Assembly (NCBI GenBank): GCA_021831785.1
Contig: JAKBMB010000020.1
Location: forward strand, 62,001 to 126,000
Reading direction: 5' to 3'
From: Deltaproteobacteria bacterium
Lineage (GTDB): Bacteria > Desulfobacterota > Binatia > Binatales > Binataceae
DNA: 64,000 nt
Shown here: positions 11,914-21,045 of the stretch, piece by piece
How the letters are laid out: every line of letters begins with the position of its first letter
Position numbering within the stretch: position 1 is the stretch's first letter
The notes under the pieces: generated by a model
The model's database searches: none
Seen by the model: only the letters and a program-made list of their open reading frames with translations
What the model was told of the DNA's origin: nothing
Program-made: the position numbers and the translations under genes

Positions 11914-12283
11914 GTCATTCTGAGAGTGTATGGTCTTTTTGAGTAGTAGGGCGGGCCGCCGTGCCTGCCCTGTGGCCAAGGCGGTGCCAGCCCGGTCGGC
12001 GTGGGTCATTGGTCGCGCGGGCGTGGCGCCCGCGCATCATGGCGGGCACCGCGGCCCGCCCCACTTAAATGAGTCACAGGCTCTGAGCGCAGCCAAGCAT
12101 CTGCGCGCAGCGATCTGGTTCGCCACGCTGCTGTCAGGCAGATCGCTTCGCGTAGATGCTTCGCGCAGTTTACCCTGAGCCGTCGTGCGCTGGGATTCCT
12201 CGCTTCGCTCGGAATGACAGGCGAAGGGCTCGGAATGGCACGCGAAGGGTTCAGCATGACAGAGGAGGGGCGCTCAGGATGAC
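11914..12283. repeat. Intergenic hairpin repeat, copy A (interrupted by a MITE-like element)
   Basis: A repeat bounded by GTCATTCTGAG on the left and CTCAGGATGAC on the right, that is, by inverted ends. Its core is a long hairpin: AAGCATCTGCGCGCAGCG at about 12094 pairs with CGCTTCGCGTAGATGCTT at about 12144. The same core, including GATGCTTCGCG-AGTTTACCCTGAGCCG and GGATTCCTCGCTTCGCTCGG, recurs at 47585-47867. It fills the gap between the convergent glgP and RND genes. The left part is split by the element at 11925-12082. Part of another degraded copy (GCGCAGCGAAGCATCTGCGC) lies just to its left. Confidence 0.8.
11925..12082. mobile_element. MITE-like element, copy A, with 5-bp target duplication CTGAG
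   Basis: A 158-bp non-coding insert lying inside the larger hairpin repeat. It is flanked by direct CTGAG at 11920-11924 and 12083-12087; removing the insert and one CTGAG restores GTCATTCTGAGCGCAG, the left end expected from the other repeat locus. Its left end reads AGTGTATGGTCTTTTTGAGTAG and the complement of its right end reads AGCCTGTGACTCATTT, so the ends are imperfect inverted repeats. The GC-rich block at 12006-12061 matches copy B (47757-47812) with about one mismatch. No transposase is encoded, so movement would need one in trans. Confidence 0.65.
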
Positions 12284-12449
12284 AAGAAAAAAAGCATCAC
12301 GGCTAGTCCTTCGCTGGCCGCTGTGCAGGCTCTGCACCGCGGCCGGCACCACTCCAGCTAAGGCTCCCGGAGTTAAGCAACTTATTTGCGGCATACCAGG
12401 CGCTTACCGGCGCTTCGCCGCTGCGCGCATGCCACGCCGTGCGGCAGCC

Positions 12450-15400
12450 CTATGACTGCCTTCCGTGCGCCATGCGATTTTTCCACGAATAGAATGTTTC
12501 CCACACCGCCGGCGCGAGGAAAAGCGTCATAAAGGTCGAGACCGTAAGCCCTCCGATGACGGTACGCGCGAGCGGCACGGAGGCTTCCGAACCCGACTCG
12601 AGTTTAAGCGCCACCGGCGTCAGGGCCGCGAGTGTAGCCAGCGTAGTCATTAGGATCGGCCGCATCCGGATTCTAGCCGCCTGTATGATCGCTTGGCGCA
12701 AAGGCATGCCTTCCTTGCGCCGCTCGTTGGCAAACTCGATCAGCAAAATGACGTTGGAGTGCACAATGCCGATCATCACGATAATCCCCATCATCGACTC
12801 GATATTTAGCGTGGTGCCCGTCAGGTACAGGATTATGGCCACGCCGATCAGCCCCATGGGTATCGAGAACAGGAAGATGAACGGGTCGAGCCACGAGCGT
12901 CCCTGCGCGACGCCGATCAAATAGACAATGACTATGGTGAGCACGAAGCCGCCGTAAAAGCTCTGGAACGATTTCTTCATTAACTCGACGGAGCCGCGAT
13001 AATAGATATGGATATTCTTGGGCGTCGGGAACTCGGAGACGGCTTTCTGCACGGCGGCCAACGTGCCGCCCCAATCCCTGCCACGCGGAGTGATTAAGAT
13101 ATCGACGACCCTTTGGATATTATAGTGGTCGGCTTCGGCCGGGTAAGAGGTGCGCCGAATGCTGGCTATTTGACGCAGGAGCACGGGCTCTTTATGGCCC
13201 GACGCTTCGCCGTACCGATTCGGCGGATGGCCCATGTAGGTGACTATCTGACTAAAGCGCGATCCCACAGGGAGGTTTAAAAGCGTTTCGAACGAATCAA
13301 TCTTGTGCTCGAAGTATTGAGCGGTCATGTAGTAGTCATCGCCGGTCTCGGGATCGATCCAAATCGAGGGCTTGACCATTTCGTTGTTGTCGAGCGCGGT
13401 GATCAGATTCAGCACTACGTCGCGCTCAGTGACACCAAGGCGCGCGGCCTTTTCGCGATCGACGTCGACTTTGAGCGTGGGATAATCGGCGATTTGCTTG
13501 ACGAACGTTTGGCGGACCTGGGGCAGTCGGTCCAAGTGTCGCCTTACGAGCCGGGCAAACGTGAACATATCGGAAAACGGTTCGATCATCGGCGCGCTCA
13601 GTTGGACGTCGACCGGAGAGAGCGCGCCGAAGTTAAGCACGGCGTCAATCACGCTGCCGGACGAGAAAAATGTCTCGACCTCCGGAAGCTGTTCGCGAAG
13701 CGCGTCCCTGAGGCGCGCTTCGTAATCGAAGGTTGAGCCTTTGTGCCCCTCCTTCAGGTCCACGAATACCTGTCCATCGTCTTCGCCGGAGTTAGTCGTG
13801 TAAATCGCGGAAATGAGAGGCACAACGCCGAGATTCTCCACCACCGTGTTCAATTCCGAGGGCGGGATGACGGTGCGAATGATGCGGTCGATCTTCTTGC
13901 CGACGGCACCGGTGATCTCGAGCCGGGTGCCGGCAGGAGTGCGCACGTTTATAACAAACTTTCCCGAATCGACGCGAGGAAACATGCGGCTGCCGAGCCG
14001 CGGAAACAACAGCATCGAGGCGAAAAAAGCGACGGCGATGCCGGTGACCAGCGGAGCTTTGTGATCCAGCGCGAAGTTGAGCCAAGAGCCGAAGCGCTCG
14101 TTAAACCGCTCGTATTGCCGATTGAACCAGGCAATGAAACCGCGCTCTCCCGCCACCTGTTCGCCATGTTCGCGCGCCCGCGCCTTGCGCGCCTCTTCGG
14201 CGCTCAAAAAGCGCGAGCAGTAAAGCGGAATAATCGTCATCGACATCACGTAGGAAGCGAACATCGAGTAGGTCACGGCCAAGGCCAGCGCGGTGAAGAG
14301 GTGCTTGGAGACGCCGTACAAGAAGATCACCGGAAGAAATACCACCACGGTGGTGGTTGTCGAGGCCAAGACTGCGTAAGTGACTTCCTCCGCTCCCTCC
14401 AAGGCCGCGGCCAGCGGCGCCTTGCCTTGGGCTAGGTGCCGGTTGATGTTTTCAAGCACCACCGTTGAATCGTCAACCAGCCGGCCGATGGCAAGCGTAA
14501 ATCCGCCCAGCGTCATGACGTTGATAGTGTTGTCCGTGAACCACAGGCAGAGCACGCCGGCGAGAATCGATAGCGGTATGGAAAGGAAGATCGCGAAGGT
14601 GGACCTCAAGTTGCCGAGGAACAGCAGGATCATCAACGAGGCCAGGATGGCGCCGGCGATGGCCTCGTGCTCGAGGGCCTCGACCGCATCCATAATCGTG
14701 CTTTCCTGGCTGAACAGCGTGCTGAGCTTCATTCCCGGCCGCAGGCCGGTGACCCCGGGAAGCGCGCGTTTGATGCCTTCGATGACCTGCAGGGTGTTGG
14801 CCCCGGTCTGTTTGAATACCGGGATGTACACCGAGGGCTGCCCATCGATCAGCACGAGATTGTACTGAATCTGGGCGTCATCCATCCCCTTCCCCACGTC
14901 TCCGAAATAGACCGGAGCTTCGTCGCGGCCGCTGAAAATCGGCACTTGGTCGAGCTCTTCAGGACGCGGAATCTCCGCGTTGGCATAAACGTACCAGTCG
15001 AAGTTGCCGATTTTGGCGTCGCCGGCGGGGACTATCTGGTTGGTTTCGTTGACCGAGTTCACCGCGTCCATGACGGTGAGGCCGCGTGCCTGAAGCTTCT
15101 CGCGCTCCACGTAGGCCATCACCTGGCGCACCTTGCCGCCGAACGGATAGGGCACTGACGCTCCGTGGACCGTAGCCAGAAAGTTGCGCACGTTGTAGCG
15201 CGCGTTGTTCTGAAGCCTTATCTGGCCGTACGGACCGGTGATCGTCACGAATATAATCGGCAGCGACGACGATGTATTGTACGGAAGCACCAAGGGCGGC
15301 AGCGTCCCGGGCGGCATCAAGCCAAGGTCCGACATGGCCAGCGTGGCCAAATTTGCCGCGCCGGCGTAGATGTTCACGTCCTCGTGGAAGTAAACGAAAA

Positions 15401-15830
15401 TGATGCTGCAGCCCGGAATGGAACGCGACTCGATATGCTCGATGCCGCTGCCCAGAGTGAAAAAGCGCTCGTAGCGGCTGGTGATGTTCGCTTCGATCGC
15501 CAGCGGCGCAAAGCCCGGGTAGAACGTCCCCACCACGGCCGCCTTGATGTGGAGGCGGGGAAAGACGTCAACCGGCATCTGGGTGAACGCGACCGTCCCC
15601 AAAAGGGCCACGATTAGCGCCCCCACGATCGCCGTGTGCGGGTTGCGTAGGGAGAACGCCGGCAGCGAGCCGCTGTTAAGGTTTAAGCCGCGGCCTTGCT
15701 CTCCTGCCGGACCGGCCGCAGGTCCACCGCCCTCGACCATACCCTCGCCGTGGGTCATACGGGGGTCGCCGGGTGACTCCGGAGTTTGGCTGTCCCGACG
15801 GTCGCCGGGCCCTTCGTGTCCTTCCGCCAC
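12450..15830 (-). CDS. RND efflux transporter, inner-membrane pump subunit (AcrB/HAE1 type)
   Basis: A proton-driven export pump subunit of about 1126 residues. After a first membrane segment (NPHTAIVGALIVALLGTVAF) come the usual two large periplasmic loops and twelve membrane segments. The fourth segment has GRLVDDSTVVLENINRHL with the paired Asp residues used for proton relay in AcrB. GIVHSNVILLIEFANERR near the C-terminus matches the eleventh-segment region. The frame starts at ATG 15830 and gives an unusual hydrophilic Gly/Pro-rich tail of about 60 residues before the first membrane helix; ATGs at 15758 and 15740 could shorten it. The adaptor gene lies 91 bases upstream in the same direction; no outer-membrane channel gene is nearby. 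Substrate unknown. Confidence 0.93.
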   Translation of the reverse strand: MAEGHEGPGDRRDSQTPESPGDPRMTHGEGMVEGGGPAAGPAGEQGRGLNLNSGSLPAFSLRNPHTAIVGALIVALLGTVAFTQMPVDVFPRLHIKAAVVGTFYPGFAPLAIEANITSRYERFFTLGSGIEHIESRSIPGCSIIFVYFHEDVNIYAGAANLATLAMSDLGLMPPGTLPPLVLPYNTSSSLPIIFVTITGPYGQIRLQNNARYNVRNFLATVHGASVPYPFGGKVRQVMAYVEREKLQARGLTVMDAVNSVNETNQIVPAGDAKIGNFDWYVYANAEIPRPEELDQVPIFSGRDEAPVYFGDVGKGMDDAQIQYNLVLIDGQPSVYIPVFKQTGANTLQVIEGIKRALPGVTGLRPGMKLSTLFSQESTIMDAVEALEHEAIAGAILASLMILLFLGNLRSTFAIFLSIPLSILAGVLCLWFTDNTINVMTLGGFTLAIGRLVDDSTVVLENINRHLAQGKAPLAAALEGAEEVTYAVLASTTTTVVVFLPVIFLYGVSKHLFTALALAVTYSMFASYVMSMTIIPLYCSRFLSAEEARKARAREHGEQVAGERGFIAWFNRQYERFNERFGSWLNFALDHKAPLVTGIAVAFFASMLLFPRLGSRMFPRVDSGKFVINVRTPAGTRLEITGAVGKKIDRIIRTVIPPSELNTVVENLGVVPLISAIYTTNSGEDDGQVFVDLKEGHKGSTFDYEARLRDALREQLPEVETFFSSGSVIDAVLNFGALSPVDVQLSAPMIEPFSDMFTFARLVRRHLDRLPQVRQTFVKQIADYPTLKVDVDREKAARLGVTERDVVLNLITALDNNEMVKPSIWIDPETGDDYYMTAQYFEHKIDSFETLLNLPVGSRFSQIVTYMGHPPNRYGEASGHKEPVLLRQIASIRRTSYPAEADHYNIQRVVDILITPRGRDWGGTLAAVQKAVSEFPTPKNIHIYYRGSVELMKKSFQSFYGGFVLTIVIVYLIGVAQGRSWLDPFIFLFSIPMGLIGVAIILYLTGTTLNIESMMGIIVMIGIVHSNVILLIEFANERRKEGMPLRQAIIQAARIRMRPILMTTLATLAALTPVALKLESGSEASVPLARTVIGGLTVSTFMTLFLAPAVWETFYSWKNRMAHGRQS

Positions 15831-15921
15831 GGCCTAGCCACCGAGCCCGTTTGCGCACAACTCGGCGTCAGAAATCGTCTCAATCATGACCTGAGGCCTT
15901 AAGCGGCGCGGATTCTACGAC

Positions 15922-17148
15922 TTATTCTGAATCGGGCTCGCTGCCGCTGTACTCTTTGACGACCGACTTCCATCCGCGGTCAAACGAGACTACGGCCGGT
16001 TGTATCTCCTGGTTGTCGGATAAGTCGCCGCTGTAGTTTTTCACCACCAGGTCTCCCGGACCAATCCCGGAAAGCACTTCTACGACCCGATGATTGTTGA
16101 TTCCGGGTCTGATGAAAACTCGCTTGAGCTTGCCGTTGCGCACCGCGAACAAGAAGGTCTTGCGATGCAGCACGGCGGTCGAGGAAATGGGCACTAGCAG
16201 AGCGTTGTAGTGGCGTTCGAGGATATAGGTGACGTGCGCGTACATCCGCGGATAAATCTCATGGTTGGGATTATCGATGTCGGTCTCGGCCATCATGGTC
16301 CTGGTGGCGAGGTCCAAGGCTTTCGCATACCGCCTCACCTTGCCGTGAAACTCCTCGCGCGGCAACTCGTCGAAAACCAAGATAGCTTCTGTGCCCTGCT
16401 TAATAAACGAGACGACATCATTGGGGATGTACGAATAGATTCGTATCTTGTCGATGTCTGCCATGGTGAGTATCGGACCGCCGCCGGTGCGATGCCCGCC
16501 GGAGCCCTCGGTGGCGCCGCTGGAGATGACCCCAGAGGTCTCGCCCACGCCGATGTCACTGGCGCCGGCGCGGATCAGGGCCCCCGGGTCGGCATAGCGC
16601 CCGGTGATAACCCCGGTAAATGGCGCGGTGATCTGGGTGTAGCCGACCATCGTCTCCAGAGTCTCATACTCGGCCTCGGTTGCCTTCCACTTCGCGTACA
16701 TCTCATCGACGGTCTCTTTGGCCACCAAGCGAGGGTCTTTGTTCCACACTTGAAGTACGCGCTGATAGGTGAGCCGCGCGATGTCCATCCGGGCCTTGGC
16801 TCGGGCCAGGTTGCTATGAAGTTCCGGCACGTCGAGCGCGCAAAGCAGGGTGCCGGCCTTTACCCAGTCGCCCTTGTCGACGGGAATATCCTTGATGTAG
16901 CCGGTAACCTTCGCGTGCAGGGCGGTCTCGTAAAAGCCGACCGCGTCGCCCGGCAAAGTGACCGTGCGGTCGATTTCCCCGCGCACGGGCCGTACCACGT
17001 AGACCTTGAGCACCGCCGGCGGCGCGGGCGCGGTTTCGGCTGGGGAGTTGCATGAAGCGGCAAAAAACGCGGCGGCAAGCGCTGCAATCAGGACTGACGT
17101 CCTTGATGGTCTCGAGCTTTCGCTTCCCAGCGTGTCCATATCCTCCAA
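15922..17148 (-). CDS. RND efflux periplasmic adaptor lipoprotein (membrane fusion protein, HlyD/AcrA type)
   Basis: A 408-residue adaptor linking the pump to an outer-membrane channel. It begins with a signal segment ending in the lipobox FAASC (Cys33), so it is probably lipid-anchored. Next come a beta-barrel strand (KVYVVRPVRGEIDRTVTLPG), the split biotinyl-lipoyl domain (LHAKVTGYIKDIPVDKGDWVKAG and ITAPFTGVITGRYADPGALI) around a helical hairpin, then the barrel and membrane-proximal domains. A Gly/Ser-rich insert of about 25 residues after the second lipoyl half is not typical and may be a flexible loop. It is the first gene of the two-gene minus-strand pump operon. Start ATG at 17148 or 17139. 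Confidence 0.92.
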   Translation of the reverse strand: MEDMDTLGSESSRPSRTSVLIAALAAAFFAASCNSPAETAPAPPAVLKVYVVRPVRGEIDRTVTLPGDAVGFYETALHAKVTGYIKDIPVDKGDWVKAGTLLCALDVPELHSNLARAKARMDIARLTYQRVLQVWNKDPRLVAKETVDEMYAKWKATEAEYETLETMVGYTQITAPFTGVITGRYADPGALIRAGASDIGVGETSGVISSGATEGSGGHRTGGGPILTMADIDKIRIYSYIPNDVVSFIKQGTEAILVFDELPREEFHGKVRRYAKALDLATRTMMAETDIDNPNHEIYPRMYAHVTYILERHYNALLVPISSTAVLHRKTFLFAVRNGKLKRVFIRPGINNHRVVEVLSGIGPGDLVVKNYSGDLSDNQEIQPAVVSFDRGWKSVVKEYSGSEPDSE

Positions 17149-17790
17149 CCGTCTTGCGAGCCTTCGTCCGGCGTTTAGACGTTCTCCCGGCGAGTATATT
17201 CAGAGCTGATTTGTGCCAGCGGGGGGCGGTGTAGACCAAACACTGGCGTGATTTCGCCGCAAAGCCGCATTCCGGCCTTTCTTCCTGGCAGCGCTCGACA
17301 ACGCCCCGCCTCCAAATCCTTGCCCGGCCTGCCTCCTTCGGATTTCTGGCCGGTTCGTATCCGATGCGTTCGCTTTTTTGGACGCGGCCCTGTAACGCGC
17401 TATTCAGTCCGGTCTTGCGGCGCACGCGACCGCGCACGCAAGCGATCGGCGCGTGACCAGTCCGCGGCTAGTGTCGAGGCTTCGTTGGACCAAAACCCCC
17501 GAGCGAACAGCGTCCAGTGTAATCACAAAGCAGACGCGCTTATAATATCAGCACGCTCAGCGCTCAGGCTAGCGGTTGCGCGCGACATCAAGTGCTCAAG
17601 CTAAGCGTTTCTACAACTCCTGCCGACGCGGCCCTTATCCACAGCCCGGCGCGAATCCGGCGCCGGGTCCGTTCGAAAAAGCGGCCTTGGACAGGCTATT
17701 TCGTTGAGTTCCGCCTCGTCGGACAGTACTTTTGAGCTTGCGCTTAAGACCGAATAAGCTTCTAACAACTGAACGCTGAAAGGGGGGTGT
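17149..17790. other. Divergent intergenic region, no gene seen
   Basis: About 640 bases between the divergently transcribed pump adaptor and the ABC substrate-binding gene. Open frames on both strands are short and not protein-like. It should hold promoters for both operons; a TATAAT at 17541-17546 is the only clear candidate. The last bases carry the ribosome site AAAGGGGGG for the binding-protein gene. Confidence 0.4.
17541..17546 (+). promoter_or_regulatory. Possible -10 box for the Liv-type ABC operon
   Basis: An exact TATAAT stands out in a GC-rich region about 245 bases before the binding-protein start. No good -35 box is found at 16-18 bases spacing, so this rests on the -10 match alone. 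Confidence 0.25.
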
Positions 17791-18927
17791 ATGAATCTTT
17801 CGACCTTCGGCAAGCGGCTGTGCGTCGCCTTGAGCCTCCCCGTTATGTTGTTGACGCCGTGCCATGCCGGCGCGCAGACCTATCCGATCGGCGTCATCTT
17901 TCCGCTCTCCGGCCCCAATACGGTCTATGGCCAAACATTTTCCAAGGGTGCCGAGTTGGCCGCAAAGAACATCAATGCGGCGCACGAGCTGCCCAATCAA
18001 ATCAAGCTGCTTTTCGAGGATAGCCAAGCGCTTCCGCAGCCGGCGATCATCGCGATGAACAAGCTGGTCAATATCGAGCAAGCGCCGTTCGTGCTTAGCG
18101 CGTTCAGCGGCGTGACTAAGGCGGTGGCGCCGATCGCGACGCGGCGCAAGGTTGTGGTCGTCAATGGCGGAGCGGTGAGCCCGGAGCTTGCCGGGCTTAG
18201 CCCGTACCTGTTCAACGTTATCCCGTTGGCGAATGATGAGATTGCGGCGCTGCTGCCCTACATTACCTCCAAGCTCAACTTAAGGCGCATAATGCTGACC
18301 TACGTGAACGACCCGTTCGGACAGAGCGTGCTCAACGCGCTGACCCAGCAATGCCTGCGATTGGGATGCCGGGTTGAAGATATCAGCGTCAGCCCTGGGG
18401 CCACCAACTTCCAAGCCGAGGTGGCAAAGATTCGCGCGATGCGTCCTGACGCGGTTTACGTCGCTTCTTATGGCCAGCAACAGAACGTGATTCTGAAACA
18501 GCTTCGCGACGGCGGCGTCACCGCACAGTTCTTGAGTTATTCGGGCATAAATCTGCCCGACACGATGAAGCTGCCAGCCGCCCAGGGCCTGATTTTTACC
18601 ACCGAATATGTGGGCTTGGATTCGCCCGATCCCGTAACCCAGAAATTCGTCGAGAGCTTCCGCGCTGCGTACGGCACCGCGACGCCGAGCTTCTATTCGG
18701 TCAACTATTACAACGCGATCCTGCTTTTCGCCCAATCCGCAAAGTGGCTGGTCGAAAAAAAACACCCGGTCACGGGCGAGAACTTGTTGGGCGCGCTGCA
18801 CTCGATAAGGACGTTTAACGCGGTCGGCGGAACCATTACCTTTGAGCCCAACGGAACCGTGCGCCAGGCGATGCAGATCTTGCGCGTGGTCAACGGACGT
18901 CCGCAGGTGATTGCCACCGTGCAATGA
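17791..18927 (+). CDS. ABC transporter substrate-binding protein, branched-chain amino acid (LivK) type
   Basis: A 378-residue periplasmic binding protein of the Peripla_BP_6 family. A signal peptide is visible (KRLCVALSLPVMLLTPCHAGA, cleaved near Ala-Gln 28), then the mature start TYPIGVIFPLSGPNTVYGQT, with the two-lobe Venus-flytrap pattern: AFSGVTKAVAPIATRRKVVVVNGG and YVASYGQQQNVILKQLRDGG. ATG 17791 follows a strong GGGGGG ribosome site. It heads a complete transporter operon with two permeases and two ATPases. The family binds Leu/Ile/Val but also urea, amides and aromatic acids, so the ligand is not known from sequence. Confidence 0.92.
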   Translation: MNLSTFGKRLCVALSLPVMLLTPCHAGAQTYPIGVIFPLSGPNTVYGQTFSKGAELAAKNINAAHELPNQIKLLFEDSQALPQPAIIAMNKLVNIEQAPFVLSAFSGVTKAVAPIATRRKVVVVNGGAVSPELAGLSPYLFNVIPLANDEIAALLPYITSKLNLRRIMLTYVNDPFGQSVLNALTQQCLRLGCRVEDISVSPGATNFQAEVAKIRAMRPDAVYVASYGQQQNVILKQLRDGGVTAQFLSYSGINLPDTMKLPAAQGLIFTTEYVGLDSPDPVTQKFVESFRAAYGTATPSFYSVNYYNAILLFAQSAKWLVEKKHPVTGENLLGALHSIRTFNAVGGTITFEPNGTVRQAMQILRVVNGRPQVIATVQ

Positions 18928-19276
18928 GACGCGATCCGTTGCTCGACCCGCCCACGAGCCCGTAAGGGCGAAGCCGCGGGAGCTGCACTATGCGAGGCTT
19001 TTCGGCGAGGCCGGAGGCACCGCGAGGGGAACGTTGTTTTCGGTTGCCGGCCTTGGCCCGGCGCGCCCGTCGGTCGTACTGAACGGGGGCTTTGCGAATT
19101 TGCTCGCGGCGGGCTTCGCCTACGATTTCGGCACCGCGCTGCGCCTGGCGCGCAAGGCGTGCGAGGAATCCGGCGGGCCAAGTGTGGCAGTGAATTTCGC
19201 GCCGCGTGCCGCGACCGCTAGGGTTTGCCCCAAGCGGCATCGACGGCGATAGACCGGCAAGGCCTCAGGTATTGGC
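18928..19276. other. Gap within the ABC transporter operon, no convincing gene
   Basis: About 350 bases between the binding-protein and first permease genes, unusually wide for an operon whose other genes overlap. An open plus frame at 18911-19252 overlaps the upstream gene, has a loose Gly/Ala/Arg-rich composition and no recognised domain, so it is not called. A short decayed gene cannot be excluded. Confidence 0.35.
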
Positions 19277-20146
19277 GTGCAGCTACTGTTGCAGTTGGCG
19301 ATTAACGGCGTAGCGATCGGCTGTCTTTACGCGCTGGTAGCGGTCGGCTTCGCCATCATTTTCGGCGTCACCCGGATTTTTCATTTTGCCCACGGCGCGA
19401 CCTATTTGCTCGCCGCCTACGCGTACTATGCAGCGGTTTCCATCTACCGCCTGCCGGCGCTCCTGGGGCTGGCTATCGCCGCGCTGGTGGCGGTCGTTTT
19501 TGGGTCGTGCTGCGAGCGCTTCGTGTACCGGCCGATGCTGCGCTCGGAGTCGTCGTTTCTTACCGTCTTTGTGGCCTCCTTCGGGCTTTTCATCGTCGTC
19601 GAAAATCTCGTGGTGCTGGTCTTCGGCAGTGGCTTCAGCACGCTGGAGTCAAGCCTGAGCAAGGGTCTGCCGTTCGGACCGTTCGAACTGTCGCCGGTCG
19701 GCATCATCGCGATTTTAGGCTCGGTGGGGCTTTTGATAGGTCTCGAGCTTTTCCTGGCCCGCACCGACGCCGGAACGGCGCTGCGCGCGATGGCGGACAG
19801 CGCGGAGCTAGTGCAAACCATCGGGCTTGATCGCAACCGTTGCGCGCAGATTGCTTTTGCAGCCGGCTCGCTGCTTGCCGTGCCCGCCGCCGTGCTGAAC
19901 GTCAATTTGTCGGGGCTTTCCCCGCAGTCGGGGACCTCGATGATTTTGATCGCGATGGCGGCGACGATCGTCGGCGGCATCGGCAGCCTGTACGGTGCCG
20001 CCTTGGGCGGCGTGCTGCTGGGCGTGGCCGAAAACGTGGGGATTTGGCGCCTTCCGGCGAGCTGGGGTGACGGAATCGCCTTCGGCGTGCTACTCGTTTT
20101 TCTGCTCCTGCGCCCCTCGGGAATTGTAAGCGCACTGCGGCAGTGA
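19277..20146 (+). CDS. ABC transporter permease, LivH type
   Basis: A 289-residue inner-membrane permease of the branched-chain amino acid family, with about eight membrane segments. It starts at GTG 19277 with QLLLQLAINGVAIGCLYAL and carries the LivH signatures GVTRIFHFAHGATYLLAAY and the cytoplasmic coupling loop near RAMADSAELVQTIGLDRNR. The C-terminus has ATIVGGIGSLYGAALGGVLLG. Its stop codon overlaps the GTG of the next permease by four bases, so the two are translationally coupled. Confidence 0.92.
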   Translation: MQLLLQLAINGVAIGCLYALVAVGFAIIFGVTRIFHFAHGATYLLAAYAYYAAVSIYRLPALLGLAIAALVAVVFGSCCERFVYRPMLRSESSFLTVFVASFGLFIVVENLVVLVFGSGFSTLESSLSKGLPFGPFELSPVGIIAILGSVGLLIGLELFLARTDAGTALRAMADSAELVQTIGLDRNRCAQIAFAAGSLLAVPAAVLNVNLSGLSPQSGTSMILIAMAATIVGGIGSLYGAALGGVLLGVAENVGIWRLPASWGDGIAFGVLLVFLLLRPSGIVSALRQ

Positions 20147-21045
20147 TCGCGTACGCCGAAAGCCTGCTGATCTTCACCGGTCTCGCGGTAATTCTCGCCT
20201 CTTCGCTCAACCTGATGCTGGGTTACGGCGGGATGTTTTCGGCCGCGCACGCGGTCTTTTACGGGATTGGCGCGTACACCACAAGCCTGCTCGCCCTTCA
20301 CGTCAGCGCCTCGATTCTGCTTTCGCTGCCGGTGGCGATGCTCGCGGGCGCGGGCGCCGGCGCGCTGCTGGCGGTGCCGGCGCTGCGCGTGAAAGAAGAA
20401 TATTTCGTCGTCGCTTCGCTCGGCTTTCAGATCATCGCCTCGACGATTTTCAACCAATGGGTTGCCGTGACGGGGGGCATCGGCGGACTCACCGGCATTC
20501 CACCCGCCTCGTTTCTCGGCTATGAAGTGGACAGCTACGGCGGGTATTTGTTTATCGCCGCGCTGAGCGTGGCGGCCGTGCTGACCGCGCTTAAGCTGCT
20601 CGTGCGGTCAAGCTTCGGCCGCGCGCTGCGCGCGCTGCGCGACGACGAAGCCGCGCTCCAGGCACTGGGGCGCGACCCGGTGCGCCTGCGGGTCGCCGCG
20701 GTGGTAGCCTCGGGCATGCTGGCCGCGGTCGCGGGCGTCATATACGCTTACTTCACCTCGTTCGTCAATGCGGAGAGCTTCTCGCTCGACGAGTCGATTC
20801 TAATCATGGTGATGGTGATCATCGGCGGCGCCGGGACTCTGGCGGGTCCGGTCCTCGGCGCCGCCTTTATCACCGTATTTCCCGCGCTGCTGAGCTTTCT
20901 GCAAATTCCGAGCACTGCGCTGGGGCCGACGCAGCGCGTGGTTTACGGGGTAGTGATAACACTGCTCATGATCTATCAACCCGAGGGTCTTTCGGGCCTT
21001 CTCCGGCGCATCGCGCGCCGCCCGCGGCTCAGTGCCGGCCGATAA
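20143..21045 (+). CDS. ABC transporter permease, LivM type
   Basis: The second inner-membrane permease, 300 residues, starting at GTG 20143 within the GTGA overlap. LivM signatures are SLNLMLGYGGMFSAAHAVFYGIGAY, the coupling loop GRALRALRDDEAALQALGRDP and VIIGGAGTLAGPVLGAAF. It pairs with the LivH-type subunit to form the channel. Its TAA overlaps the start of the LivG-type ATPase gene by one base. Confidence 0.92.
   Translation: MIAYAESLLIFTGLAVILASSLNLMLGYGGMFSAAHAVFYGIGAYTTSLLALHVSASILLSLPVAMLAGAGAGALLAVPALRVKEEYFVVASLGFQIIASTIFNQWVAVTGGIGGLTGIPPASFLGYEVDSYGGYLFIAALSVAAVLTALKLLVRSSFGRALRALRDDEAALQALGRDPVRLRVAAVVASGMLAAVAGVIYAYFTSFVNAESFSLDESILIMVMVIIGGAGTLAGPVLGAAFITVFPALLSFLQIPSTALGPTQRVVYGVVITLLMIYQPEGLSGLLRRIARRPRLSAGR

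Noticed and set aside
12360-12400. CCGGAGTTAAGC, similar to a conserved 5S rRNA segment
   Set aside because: No surrounding 5S helices could be matched; the similarity is too short.
18911-19252. Plus frame of 113 codons between the ABC binding-protein and permease genes
   Set aside because: Overlaps the upstream gene, has no ribosome site and no recognisable domain.
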